A program made the position numbers and the translations under genes. Below the pieces are notes generated by a model, which saw only the letters and a list, made by a program, of their open reading frames with translations, did no database searches and was not told the DNA's origin. This document shows, in pieces, positions 24,375 through 38,486 of a stretch of DNA of 64,000 bases (position 1 is its first letter; each line of letters opens with the position of its first letter). This DNA comes from Cordia subcordata (Eukaryota > Streptophyta > Magnoliopsida > Boraginales > Cordiaceae): assembly GCA_028554755.1 (NCBI GenBank), contig JAPTOF010000004.1, forward strand, positions 5,041,001 through 5,105,000. Direction: 5' to 3'.

Positions 24375-24571
24375 ATGGGCTATGCTCAGCTGGTCATTGG
24401 CCCCGCAGGCAATGGAAAGGTGATTTGTCAAATCTTGATGTGTTAGTGGCATAAATGTGCTATAGTTTTGATTTTTACTAGTGTTTGTGTGTTATTTGCA
24501 CGGGTTTGTTGGGTCAGAAAATGCTGAATTCGAGCCTGATTCTAACAGGGATTGATATGTGATGTGATATA

Positions 24572-24750
24572 GGGCTCAGTTGGATTGGCTCTTTTGAAAA
24601 GTCTTTTTCCTAAAATTTTTGAAAAGAGCTCTTTTTTGAGAAGCTAAAAATTCTACTTCTGGAAAAGCCAGCTTTTTTTTTATATATCTAATGATATGTT
24701 TTAGGGAAAACAGTGCTTTTCCATTGAAAAAAGCCAATCTAAACAGGGCC
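24572..24750. mobile_element. MITE-like inverted-repeat element in GPN3 intron 1
   Basis: The left end GGGCTCAGTTGGATTGGCT is inverted-complementary, with a few mismatches, to the right end AGCCAATCTAAACAGGGCC. The 179-bp interior is AT-rich with no ORF. The ends resemble those of the element at 905-1252. No clean target duplication is visible. Confidence 0.55.
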
Positions 24751-25629
24751 ATGTAGCCATATGCTGGCAGTGTATGCTGAGTGTTTAGTGACTAGTTGTT
24801 GTCTTAGTACAGTCTACTTACTGCTCCAGTCTATATGAACACTATGAAACGGCGGCGATCAATTCATATTGTGAATCTAGACCCTGCTGCAGAGCAATTT
24901 GACTATCCAGTAGCCATGGGTAAGTGAAGCAGATGTTTATAGTGTGCTAATGCTGTATGAAGATGCTTAATTTACTGCAGAATGATGTAATGCCTTGTAG
25001 GCTTCTACCCAAAATTGTTGATATATTTGGAGTTTGCTTGCAGATATTAGAGAACTCATTTCATTGGATGATGTTATGGAGGAACTTGGATTGGGTCCGA
25101 ATGGAGGCCTTATTTATTGCATGGAGTATCCTTTGTGATTATCTTTTATCTTCTTTCTCTCTGATTTTTTTTTTCCAAGTAGTCTCTGCTGGAGTAAAAG
25201 GCACAGCTTGAAAGAATGTCTTTTGTTCCCTTTTTCTCTAAATGAAAGAATGTCACATAAATCATTATATTAGATGATTGTTGGTCCAATTTGTGTAGCC
25301 TTAATTCTCTGACACGCAGGCACCTTGAAGAGAATTTGGATACTTGGCTAACAGATGAGTTGGACAATTACTTGGATGATGACTACCTAGTTTTTGACTG
25401 TCCAGGTACGTCCTCTTATATCTAAAATTTGTTTGTGTATTTCACGTTACTTCAAGGAGTGGAGTAAGGCAATTGTCCCTGGAACTTCTTGAATATGAAC
25501 AGAAAGGGAGAGGCTGAAAGTGCATAATCTGGCAGAGCAGTCTCTGCCAAACATGACTGCTCAATTCAGCTTTCTACCTCAGCTATGTGATACTTTGTTA
25601 TTTTATATAGAGTGAATTGTTATCATCCT

Positions 25630-28179
25630 TGTAGAAGTAGAGAAAGAGAGAGAGTTTCATGATGGAAGAAAGAAACTGTATTTCTGTTATGAGATCAGTT
25701 ACATGAGACACCTATTTATAGTAATACATTGATAGAGTCATGCATGCAAGCTAAGCCTAACTAACTGCCAGCTGGCATAACTAACCACTACAAGTTTAAC
25801 TGACTACAACTCTTGCCTTTTCCCTTAACATCCCCCTTCAAACTAAGCTTAGCTGGAACTGCTAAGGGAAGTTTACCTCTGAGATATTCAAATCTGGCAG
25901 TAGGTAATGGCATGGTGTAAATATCAGCTAGCTGTTCTCCTGTAGGCACATATTCCACTGTGATTTGCTTAGCTAGAACTTGCTCCCTTATGAAATGATA
26001 ATATATTTCAATATGCTAAGTCCTGGCATGATAGATAGGATTGGAAGCAAGAGCCATAGCTGAGACACTATCTGTATAAAGAGTAGGCACTGTACAAGGA
26101 GTATGCAAATCTGCTAAGAGATATGTGAGCCATTTAATTTGTGCAGAAGGTTGTGCCAAGGCCCTGTATTCAACTTCTGTAGAGGATCTAGCCACAGTCT
26201 GTCAGGAGAGTGAGGAGAGCACACACATTGATAAGCAGAATAGGTATGAATAGCTGAAACAGTGGAAGAAGAAGGAGTTGACACAGTGCAGATGCCAGAA
26301 GGAAGTGGATATAATCCTCTTTCACAGGGGCCTTGGAACTTCACTGCATGAGTAGTGTTGTCCAGTATTTGAACACCCTTGCATCAAAGAGGATTGAGCA
26401 ATTATTATCTTTTATTAGTTGATGAATAGAGAGCAAATTGGTGGAAATATTAGGAACATATAAGACATTAAACAGCACAAGCTTAGAAGAGGAAAGAGAT
26501 AGCAAACCAGTACCAATAAGGACTATAAGATTGCAAGTTTGACAGATTATTGGTGACATGGCTAGTAGCTCCTGAGTCCAGTATCCACTGAGAGTTATTA
26601 GGAGTTGAAGAAGCAGCTATTTTTGCTGGATAAGCCTGCCCTGAAGAAGAAACTACTTGTGCTCTATAAGCCTGCCTAGGAGTTGAGTCCTTATTACAGT
26701 TAACAGTGTCCAGTCTATGCCAGCAGTGAACAGTAGTGTGATTGAATTTGCCACAGTTTTGGCATTGAACTAGAGACTGCACAGGAGCAGTTGACTGGGT
26801 ACCTTGATTAGTGGTATTACCACCTCTGTTATTGAATGCTTGACCTCTGCCTCTGCCCCTGTTCTCTTGGTGATTACCACCCCTGCCTCTATTACCTTTG
26901 GAATTGTTATTTGTGTATAGGACAGTATGACTATCTGCAGAGGTAGGTTCAGTGAAAGAGAGAGATTTGTTGAAAGACTGATGCAGTTCTTCTTGAATCA
27001 GAATACTAGTTAGTCAAGGTAATTTGTGTAGGTCTTACTCTAATGGATGTTTTTACAGAATCATAGGATGGTGGCAGTCCTTTAAGTACAATAAGCACAA
27101 TATCTTCTTCTCTAAGTGACTCATCTGATGTGGCTAGCTGATCACATATATTTTTCACATTGTCCAGATAGACTTGCATAGTCTGTTGCCCTTTTTGAAC
27201 ATTATACAACTGCATTTTGAGTTGAATTAATATGTGACCTGCTAATAACCCTAAACCTTTCCTCCAAAGCATTCCAAATTGCTGAGGCAGTGTCTAAATG
27301 AATTATTTGAGACATTACTGATGGAGAAATGGAGGCAGTAAGACAAGAAACCAGATATTCATCTATGGTTTGCCACAGATTATAGTCAGGATTAGGTTGT
27401 TCTTGGCCATCATCAGTAGTAACAGTAGGTTTTGGACAAGGAAAATTACCAGTAACATGATTAAGCAATTTACTTGCCTTGAGAAGTCGCAAAAGTTGAG
27501 TTCGCCAGAGAAAATAGTTGGAGTTCTCTAGTTTGACAGTCACCATTAAAGAAAAATGCTGAAGAAGAGTTTTGAGCCCTAGAGAAAGAGCTTCATCTGA
27601 AGGCAAAGCCATCTCTAGAACACGTAAGGAGAGAAGAAATTAACTTCACCAAATACAGCTAAGAAGATTGATTTAATCCAATCGATGCTCTCGCAAGTGT
27701 GTAAAAAAGAAGATTCTGAAGAAATTTAAGCTAGGCAAGACAGATTCAAGCTCAATTGATGTGTTTGAGATCAAGAAAAAAACCCTAATTTTGAGTAATT
27801 TGATGCAGCAAAAACATTGAAAAATGATACCAAAGGAGATTTGTAAAGCTAGATCAAGATGCGCAAGGAAGAAACTAGCTGTGTGAGAGCTTTTGATGAT
27901 GCCGCCATTGAAGAAGCTTGAAGATTTTCGAAAAAAAAAAAATCACAGGCTCAAGATTGGCTCTTGATACCATGTAGAAGTAGAGAGAGAGAGAGAGAGA
28001 GAGTTTCATGATGGAAAAAAGAAACTGTATTTCTGTTATGAGATCAGTTACATGAGACGCCTATTTATAATAATACATTGATACAGTCATGCATACAAGC
28101 TAAGCCGAACTAACTGCCAGCTGGCACAACTAACCACTACAAGTTTAACTAACTACAGCTATTGCCTTTTCCCTTAACA
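25630..28179 (-). mobile_element. Internally deleted Ty1/copia element (Copia-3) in GPN3 intron 4
   Basis: The LTRs are at 25630-25830 and 27973-28179, both starting TGTAGAAGTAGAGA and ending CCCTTAACA. The perfect 5-bp target duplication ATCCT lies at 25625-25629 and 28180-28184. A primer site matching initiator-Met tRNA (TGGTATCAAGAGC on the minus strand) adjoins the right LTR, and a polypurine tract adjoins the left LTR. Only 2.55 kb long, it lacks integrase and RT. The LTRs differ at around ten sites plus a GA-repeat length change, so it looks older than Copia-1. It is antisense to GPN3. Confidence 0.94.
25830..27612 (-). pseudogene. Copia-3 gag/protease remnant fused to RNase H tail
   Basis: From the ATG at 27612 (MALPSDEA) the minus strand carries a UBN2-type gag (27612-27006, with a frame change near 27240). 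A zinc knuckle CQNCGKFNHTTVHC follows near 26740, then protease with the DSGAT active site (about 26570). Near 26190-26350 the sequence jumps to the RNase H end, with recognisable VARSST-like and HIEI-like stretches in several frames down to 25830. Integrase and reverse transcriptase are absent. Confidence 0.85.
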
Positions 28180-30933
28180 ATCCTCCCAAAAGGTTAAAAC
28201 ACTAATTTGTTGGGGCGCTAATATTATTAGAAAAATGGTAGCCCTGTCACCTTCTTTGGTTGGTTTATACATGTTTTGCTCATATCTTGGCTAATTTCTT
28301 CTTTAACACATATTTTAAGCTAGTTCGAAGGTCTTTCTATTTACTAGAGAGTGCCTAGTTAATAATCTTGCAAGACATTCTTAGGGTCGAATTTTTAAGA
28401 TTGGTTTGTTCTTTATATGATTATTTTGGAAACTACTGGTACAAAGACCTTTCTGGTTTTGCTTCTCTTTTCTCCAGTTCATCCCAAGGCCGGGCAATTT
28501 GTTGTTCTTTTCTTAAAATTGTTGTTGGCTGAGGAACAAGTGCTTCAGTTTAACCTCCTTGGTGCATCTAACCCTTTTCTTATGCATTTGGCACATTTAA
28601 GAAAATTGTACACAGGCACTCGAGTACCATAGGGTTATATGACAATTCTCAGTACTAACGCAACCTTTATATGTTGAAAAGTCTGCTTCCTTGCCTTGTC
28701 CTGATGATAAGGGGGGATGCATACATGCCACGTGATTTCACTAGTCTTCGCAATTAGAATGCTTACTCTGATGTCTGTGGCCACATAATTTGCTGACTGT
28801 TCATAGGTTAATTTCTTTGTGCTTTTTTTATCAAATATTGCTAGAGAAACAATATAGTAGCTTGATGCATTGTCTTTCATATATACTTCACGCTGAACAA
28901 GTGATACACTGGAACATTCTCAAAATTTCCTAACATATTTGGTAACAAATATAAGACCATTTTTGTTTACCACTGACTAGGTGGCTGCCGGGTGATTTGA
29001 ATTATCGAATTGCACAATTAACACTCACCTTAATTAACTTTACAGGGCAGATAGAACTTTTCTCCCATGTTCCTGTGCTCAAGAACTTTGTGGAGCATTT
29101 AGAGCGTAAAAATTTCAATGTCTGTGCTGTCTATTTACTCGATTCCCGGGTGTTTATGCGCACTACATTTGCTGTCAATTTTTCGAATTACTATCACCGT
29201 GCTGGACCGAAGTTACAGTTTGTCTCTTTCTCTTTCAGTTCATGACCGATGTGACCAAGTTTATTAGTGGGTGTATGGCATCACTTTCTGCGATGGTCCA
29301 ACTTGAACTACCCCATGTGAGCATCCTCTCAAAAATGGACCTTGTAACAAACAAAAAGGATATTGAAAAGTTAGTACCTCTACAACGGGGATTCCTGCTG
29401 AATTAGATTTTATTTTTCACACTCTAATAGTCTATCTATGTGCCCTTAGTTACTTGGACCCAGAGCCCCAGATGCTGCTGGCAGAGTTAAATCGGCACAT
29501 GGCTCCACAATTTGAGAAGCTCAATAAATGTTTAATTGAACTGGTGAGTGTAAGCATTGAAAAATTCTACTACTTCTGTTTTATTCGTGGCATCTGGGGA
29601 CTTGTTTCTTTACATCCTCTCAGCCCTATTATAGGTTCACTAGATGTACTCAATGTGGATATAGACATATACGTGGCTGTGGAGGACCCTCTGTATTTTA
29701 TGATATGGAAAGAGTGCTTTAGCTGAAATTCTCTGGGATTTTCTGTCTCTTTTGTGTGTTTATTACCAAACAAGACTCTTGGCACATGATTGATCAAGTT
29801 ATATGGAGGTCAATTGACTGAAAGGCTTGTGGATGATTCATAATTTACTTTATTCTCGTTTTGGTGTCAGGTTGATCGGTATAGCATGGTCAGCTTTTTG
29901 CCTCTTGGCTTGCGGAAAAAGAGCAGGTGATTTTCCTTTTCTAATGCAGTATTGTATTTCACGTGCATATCTGACACAATGCTGATCAAGATGGTGTTTA
30001 AAATGTCTTCCTTCTCTTTTCTACCTGTTTTCTTAACCATAGAGCAGAATGAGGGTTTTGAAACATCAACTATAATGCATACTCTTTACCTGATACAAGT
30101 ACATTATACGGAGTGAGAACATTTCTTTTTGGTAACTGGCAAGAACGCTGTTCTGTTCTTCAATAATTGTTTTCGTGTGCAATTTGTAAGAAGCAACATC
30201 TCTGGTATACTTATGATTAAACATGGTGATGTTTATCGTGACCGTCTCCACAACCACGATCACAATATTTAGCTCAGTACACTCTTCTTTGAATTCTCTC
30301 GCCCAACTGCAACCCCTATTACGGGATTGGGGATGAGTTGTAGTTGCCTGCCTCATTTGGGAAGGGAAAGAACACACACTTGCATCAGTAGTAATCAATC
30401 TTCTAGGTGTCGAACATTCTTGTAGAGGAAGATTTTACTTGCTCATCAAAGTTGAGGAGAGTGATTCTACGAATTAAGTACTCCTGTCTTTTTCCTGGCA
30501 TGACACTTCGTAGCATCTAAATCCTGGCAAAACTAGTGTCTGTCGCCTTAACGGAGATGTCATTAAACGGTTAACAAAATCCATTTCTCGTCCAACTTCT
30601 CCCACATTTGGTAAGTCTTGGCTTCATCACACTGTGTAGAGATGTAGGTAAGATATCGTCCCATTAGAGCACAATTGAAGCTTCCTTTTGTTTATAAACG
30701 ATGGGTTCCACACTTCCACCGTGCTGGGTGTTTTCTATTATGATCATTACTTTGCCTTGCCACGTAATGCTTTTTGCTTCTAGCTTCCAAGCGTTGCAAA
30801 ATTTACTGTTGAACAAATTAGTCTTTCTGTTATCTGCAGCATTCGGTACATTCTCTCACAGATTGACCAAGCTATTCAATATGGCGAGGATGCAGATGTG
30901 AAAGTGAAGGATTTTGACCCAGAGGATGATTGA

Positions 30934-32430
30934 AGTTTCATCTGATGGCAGGGAGGTAATCACAAGTGAACAAGGACTAGATATCTTGCAAGAAATGTCA
31001 TTGTTGGCTTGCCCTTTTCCTCTGATCGACCAACTATGTGGAATGTGCAAAACCGTGTGAGGTAGCATCTCTAAAACGAGCTGTATACTTGTGGGGTTAA
31101 CATGATCGTGAATTTTAACCTCTTTTTTGCTTCTGTAAACTGTCCATCCTCGGAAAACAGAGGCCTGTATGCTTGAAACTCTTTCCTTCCCCCCATCAAC
31201 CTCAATCAGAATCAGAAGGCTAACAATTTCCGGATGAAAACTTCCCTGATTAGTAAAACCACCTTTTTGCCTTGTCGGTCTCGTCTCTGCGTCATATTGC
31301 GCCCCCCTCTTTGGACCTCATTCTTCGCCACATCTGTTCATATGCTGCAAAAGGTTTAAGCCCCATGAAAAATTTTGGTAAATCTCAAACATCTTGAAGG
31401 AATTTGTGCGACCTCGTGAGGGAAAAAGAGATTTCCCTTTCTGGAAATGGGTTAAAAGCAAATAGGGAAGGGAGCAGGCCCGAACACGCTTAGCTTGCTC
31501 CTTATCAGGTAGTTTCACCACTTCAAATGTAGATTATGGAGAAAAAAGGTTTGTTTAGATTAGTTTTTTTCAAAAGTATTTTTTTTAATAGTTTTTGAAA
31601 AAAAAAAAAATTTAAAAGGTGAAAATTTTAGCTTTTAAAAGAAGTTGTATTTGAATTTTTTTTTTCATAATTTTAATTTTTTTAGAACTCAAATTAAATA
31701 ATTATTATAAATTTAAAGTAATTTTTAAAAATATATATATTTAAAAAAAAAAAAAACCAATCAAAACAGGTTCAAAGATCAACATATCCAAAGCACTGGC
31801 CGTAAACCTAAATTTTCAATCTCACAAGTCACTTGAAAGAGAAACCAAATTCAGAATTACATTTTAGGAGAAAGGAAATGACAAAACAGACAAAATATTT
31901 TGAATTTTGAACAAATTCGGACGAAACTGCAGCTATTTAGAAAAGTTGCACAAGTTTTGCCCATCAGAATAGTTTAAAAAACGTGTCAAATTGTCGATTA
32001 AGCTTACATTTCATGAGTAAAACTAGATTGAGCTCGTTCATAATGGTACAATATTTTGATTTTTGAACAAATTTACTCATAATGTTATAATATTTGAAGC
32101 AAATTGATAGTTACGAAATATTAGTACAATATATAAACAGGCTTATAATTGTTCGCTTATGTTGAGAGAGAATCTCACTCGAGAAAAATCATAATGCATA
32201 AACCACCATGACCAAAAAGGGATACACAGTTGGACAAGGAATCCAATCACAGTGAGATATAAAAATCAAGCTTCGGATTGATTTTTCTAGGATTACCAAC
32301 CAAAAACCAATGTCAATAAATAGAAAAAGGTCATTTGTCCCGAATGTCAAAAATGCAAAATTGAGTTTTCTATCCAAGTAAAAACAATACAAGAACATAA
32401 CTAAACTGAAATCCAACGCGAGTCTACAGT
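30934..32430. other. Convergent 3' spacer between GPN3 and RPL5
   Basis: It contains the presumed 3' UTRs of two genes that face each other. A short AT-rich foldback lies at 31548-31770: its left end reads GTTTGTTTAGATTAGTTT and its right end AAACCAATCAAAACAGG, an imperfect inverted match. The ORFs here are short and unconvincing. Confidence 0.55.
31548..31770. mobile_element. Possible AT-rich MITE
   Basis: The ends are imperfect inverted repeats and the middle is mostly runs of A and T. No target duplication could be fixed. It could also be simple AT-rich sequence. Confidence 0.35.
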
Positions 32431-35441
<3,011 letters not shown>

Positions 35442-35563
35442 TGCTGCCGCCTGTGGTGGTGCTGGTGCCGGAAAGGGGGAGAGGGGAAATGGGAGGCTGC
35501 AATGAAAAGAGAAGAAAAGTGAGTGAGCTGCGAAGGGTTTGAAATACTTGATGCAAAAAACTA

Positions 35564-35648
35564 AAACCCTAGCCTGCTGTAATGGGCTCGAAAGATCAAC
35601 GGTCAGGATTGAGTTTCTGTCTCGGGTGGGCCTTATATGAGTTGGGCC
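35564..35648 (-). promoter_or_regulatory. Telo-box and site II motifs upstream of RPL5
   Basis: AAACCCTA (telo-box) lies at 35564-35571. TGGGCY site II elements lie at 35583-35588, 35627-35632 and 35643-35648. This pairing is the well-known signature of plant ribosomal protein and growth-related promoters, where TCP factors bind site II. The cluster lies about 125-210 bases upstream of the RPL5 ATG. The adjacent plus-strand gene starts more than 1 kb away. Confidence 0.7.
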
Positions 35649-36856
35649 ACTATGGGTTTGGTGTTTCCAGCTGTTTAGCGGACCAATAATCTATTCTAGC
35701 CCAAATGTAGATCCTATCAGACCTGTAAAAAGTACTAGTCTAATGGGCTTATATTGGGCTGGAGCTTTTTTACAGCCGCTAAAGTAAACTTTAATAGCAA
35801 ATTATATCCTGGACTTACGAGAACAACTTGTACCTGCAAATTGTACCTATCTGTTTATCTGTTTGTTCAGTACCCACAGCTATTTATTCTGTGACTATTT
35901 GTCTAGTAATTGTTTATTCAATACATATAACTGTTTATCCAATACCCCACAACTGTCTATTCAGCAGTGCACTTTACATTGTGTATTTGCAGGTACATGA
36001 TATAAGTTCTCGATTGCGATTGTTGTTTTTTCTTTTTTTTTTTTCATTTCTTGTCCTGACTGTTCACGGAAAGAAGAAGTGGGAAATGTAATTTTAGAAC
36101 AAAAAATTGGTTATTCCATTCTGAATCTTGGATGAAACTATCTCCTAATAATAACAATAATAATTTTGAGAAAACATATGCTATTTTATACATTAGTAGA
36201 GATATGATAAGAAAATATTTTTTAATAAAAATAATCACTTAATCCTTGTAACTTAAAGTCATGGTAGTTGTTAAAATTAGTTGACTCTCCTTTAGCTCAA
36301 TTAATAAAACATCTTAAATCTGTCCCCGTGCGAGGAAGAATCATTAAGTAAAATTTAAAACACCCAAGCAAATTAAAAAAGCAACAGAGGAGCGGAAACT
36401 AGGGACTTGTTTAAATTTCCTTTGAAAATTATTTTTGTGTAAACTTAAAAAAAAATCAAATTCCTAACTTGGAAAAAAAAACTCAATAGATTTTCAATTT
36501 AAGAATTATATAATTAATAAAAATGATTTTTATTTTAAAATAAAACATGTTATCATATTGAAAAGTAAAGGATTTTGAAAACAAAAGATAAGATCAGCTT
36601 ATAAACAAAGTAAAAACAACACCCTCATCGAATCTTACGTCACAAAACCTTAAAAAAGTCGTCCTCTTTGCTTCTCTCTCTAACAAGACTTTTGTCAGTG
36701 GCCACCTTCGTTTTTTTTTTTTTTTCTCTCTCTATATCTTTTCTCTCCATACCACAACAAAATCACCATCGAATCTGTACAAAACTGATATAACACACAC
36801 CGAATAAAATCTTGGGGATACCAGAAATCCAATGGGTTTGATCTGAAATTTCCAGA
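35649..36856. other. Divergent spacer between RPL5 and the zinc-ribbon gene
   Basis: AT-rich DNA with short repeats of TATTTATTCTGT type near 35850-35960 and a T/CT-rich tract at about 36710-36745. That tract may be part of the 5' leader of the plus-strand gene. A tRNA A-box-like TTAGCTCAATTAATAAAAC at about 36293 hints at an old SINE but lacks a clear B-box. No gene is supported. Confidence 0.45.
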
Positions 36857-38486
36857 ATGCCCCAAGCTGATGTTTCTTACAGGTTTTTTTATTATATACT
36901 TTAATATTACAATCATATTTTTGTTAGCTTTTCTTTTTTCTTTCAATCTAGTATTAGTTTATGAATATCTAAATTTTGCAATTTTGTTTCTGCTGAAATC
37001 TGTCTGGTTTTATTGGGATCCTGTTCTTCAGGTTTATTAATTTGTGTTTTTCCTTTCGGAGAAAATTCTTAGTTATGAATTGGGTACTGTTTTGGTCAAT
37101 TTTGATGTAGCTTTTTGATTCTTTTTTTGGTTAATTTGATTAGAAATGAAGACATGGGCTGTTTGACTAATGCTCTGTTTGGACCAAGCTTATTGTAAGA
37201 TGCTTATGTTATCGAGTGAAAGGGGAAATATTCATTTTACCTTGAGCTTATTATAAGATGCTTCTTTTTCTTATTATAATGTACAAGACATCTTATCACA
37301 ATCATCATGTAAAAACTCAAAATAATTTATATTTTTTATCTGATAAGATATAAGCAATCCCAAAGGTTAATAATTTTTAGCATCAGTGGGGCAATTGTTA
37401 CATGGCTTTTTTGTGAAGTTTGGTTTCAAGGCTGACATTTAATTAGAATTTGTTGATAGAAACAATGTAAAAATACCAAATGCCTAAAACATAGTAATTT
37501 GATTAACACTAAACCTTCATTGTTTTGCTCTAAATGGATTCTTAACGTTCCCTCATAGCTTAATTTTAATCTCTGCTTGCAACAGTAAAGTAATAAGGAG
37601 GAAAACTAAAAAGAAGGAGATCGAATTAAGTTCAGGTAGTGTTCTATGTGAAATTCTTTTATACTGTGATATTGTTTACTGTTTAGTACTACCTATAACA
37701 ATCTAGTGACTATAACACGAGCAACTTGGAGGGGGTAGATTTGACGCTCGTGTATTCCATATATTTCTGATCATTTATCTATAGTTGTTTACTTTTGTTA
37801 ATTATGTGATTCCTAATTATAAATCAGGGGCGTTTGATGTGGTGTTCGAGGTAGGTGTATTAATGTATTTTCTTATCCTATGCTGTTCCTTGCAGATTTA
37901 TATGTATGATAAATTTTGTGTCTTTAAAGGTTGCTTACTTTGATAATTTTGTTAGTACGTCCAACTAGGAGTGGTCTTCTTGCATATTTTAAAGAGTCTT
38001 GCTGCTAACCGGATTACTAACTTAGCTTTGGTTCTGGCCGTCTTGATGTCTCTTCATATGTGACACACAACATCTGCTCGTCAGTTATTATTAACTAACT
38101 TGTTTCTTATGTAACGTCGCAGCTGCGGATCTTGTGGATACCCTCTCAATTTGACATCTTCCAACCGTGTAACTTCTGGCATAGGCTCTGAATATAGCAA
38201 ATCCATTAAAAAAGGTTTCATTTCTTTCCATTCCATTGATCTCAGTCGATTTACCCAGGTTGATAAAGTAAATTGCATTCTGATTTCTTGGGGTCGTCAT
38301 GGTTTAAAAACAAAACTTCTTTGCCGTAAGTGTGGTGTCCTCATTGGCTATGGATATGGCGAGTCACCTGTCCTTTGTGGATTTGACTCAACCACCTCAT
38401 CTAGCTCATCTTACAAGAAGATAATGATAAAAATCCGAGCTTTACAACCTTCAGAAGACTCTGGCCCTGTTATAAATGGAGAATAA
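36857..38486 (+). CDS. Small zinc-ribbon-like protein of the At4g08330-like family
   Basis: Exon 1 is 36857-36882 (MPQADVSY) and exon 2 is 38123-38486. Together 390 nt encode 129 residues. Two CxxC pairs, CGSC near residue 10 and CRKC near residue 81, suggest a zinc-binding fold. Conserved phrases such as GYPLNLTSSNR, DLSRFTQVD, SWGRH and LLCRKCGVLIGYGYG match a plant family known to me only as uncharacterized At4g08330-like proteins. The molecular function is unknown. Splice sites are canonical across a 1.24-kb intron. The stop codon TAA (38484-38486) lies inside the first codons of the F-box gene, so this coding region overlaps the next one by 11 nt in another frame. Confidence 0.85.

Larger units (their letters stand above)
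24375..30933 (+). pseudogene. GPN3: GPN-loop GTPase 3 gene with a frame defect in exon 2
   Basis: GPN3 works with GPN1/GPN2 in assembly and nuclear import of RNA polymerase II. Exons: 24375-24419, 24813-24919, 25044-25125, 25320-25405, 29046-29149, 29239-29369, 29450-29543, 29871-29926 and 30840-30933. Motifs seen: P-loop GPAGNGK followed by ST at the exon 1/2 junction, NLDPAAE, the GPN loop (GPNGG), G3 DCPGQIE and G4 SKMDL. The C-terminus is DPEDD. The nine exons sum to 799 nt, not a multiple of three. Frame is lost in exon 2 near 24852, where one codon is reduced to a single base. An acceptor 5 nt upstream (exon from 24808) restores the frame but removes the Ser-Thr of the P-loop. The gene is either a real defective allele or carries a sequence error. 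Everything downstream of the defect is intact and conserved. Intron 4 contains a deleted Copia element. Confidence 0.8.

Noticed and set aside
24808..24919. Alternative GPN3 exon 2 start as the normal isoform
   Set aside because: It keeps the frame but destroys the P-loop Ser-Thr and the conserved following residues, so I treat it as an accidental rescue, not the ancestral structure.
36290..36330. SINE head upstream of the zinc-ribbon gene
   Set aside because: Only an A-box-like stretch is visible, with no B-box at a suitable distance.
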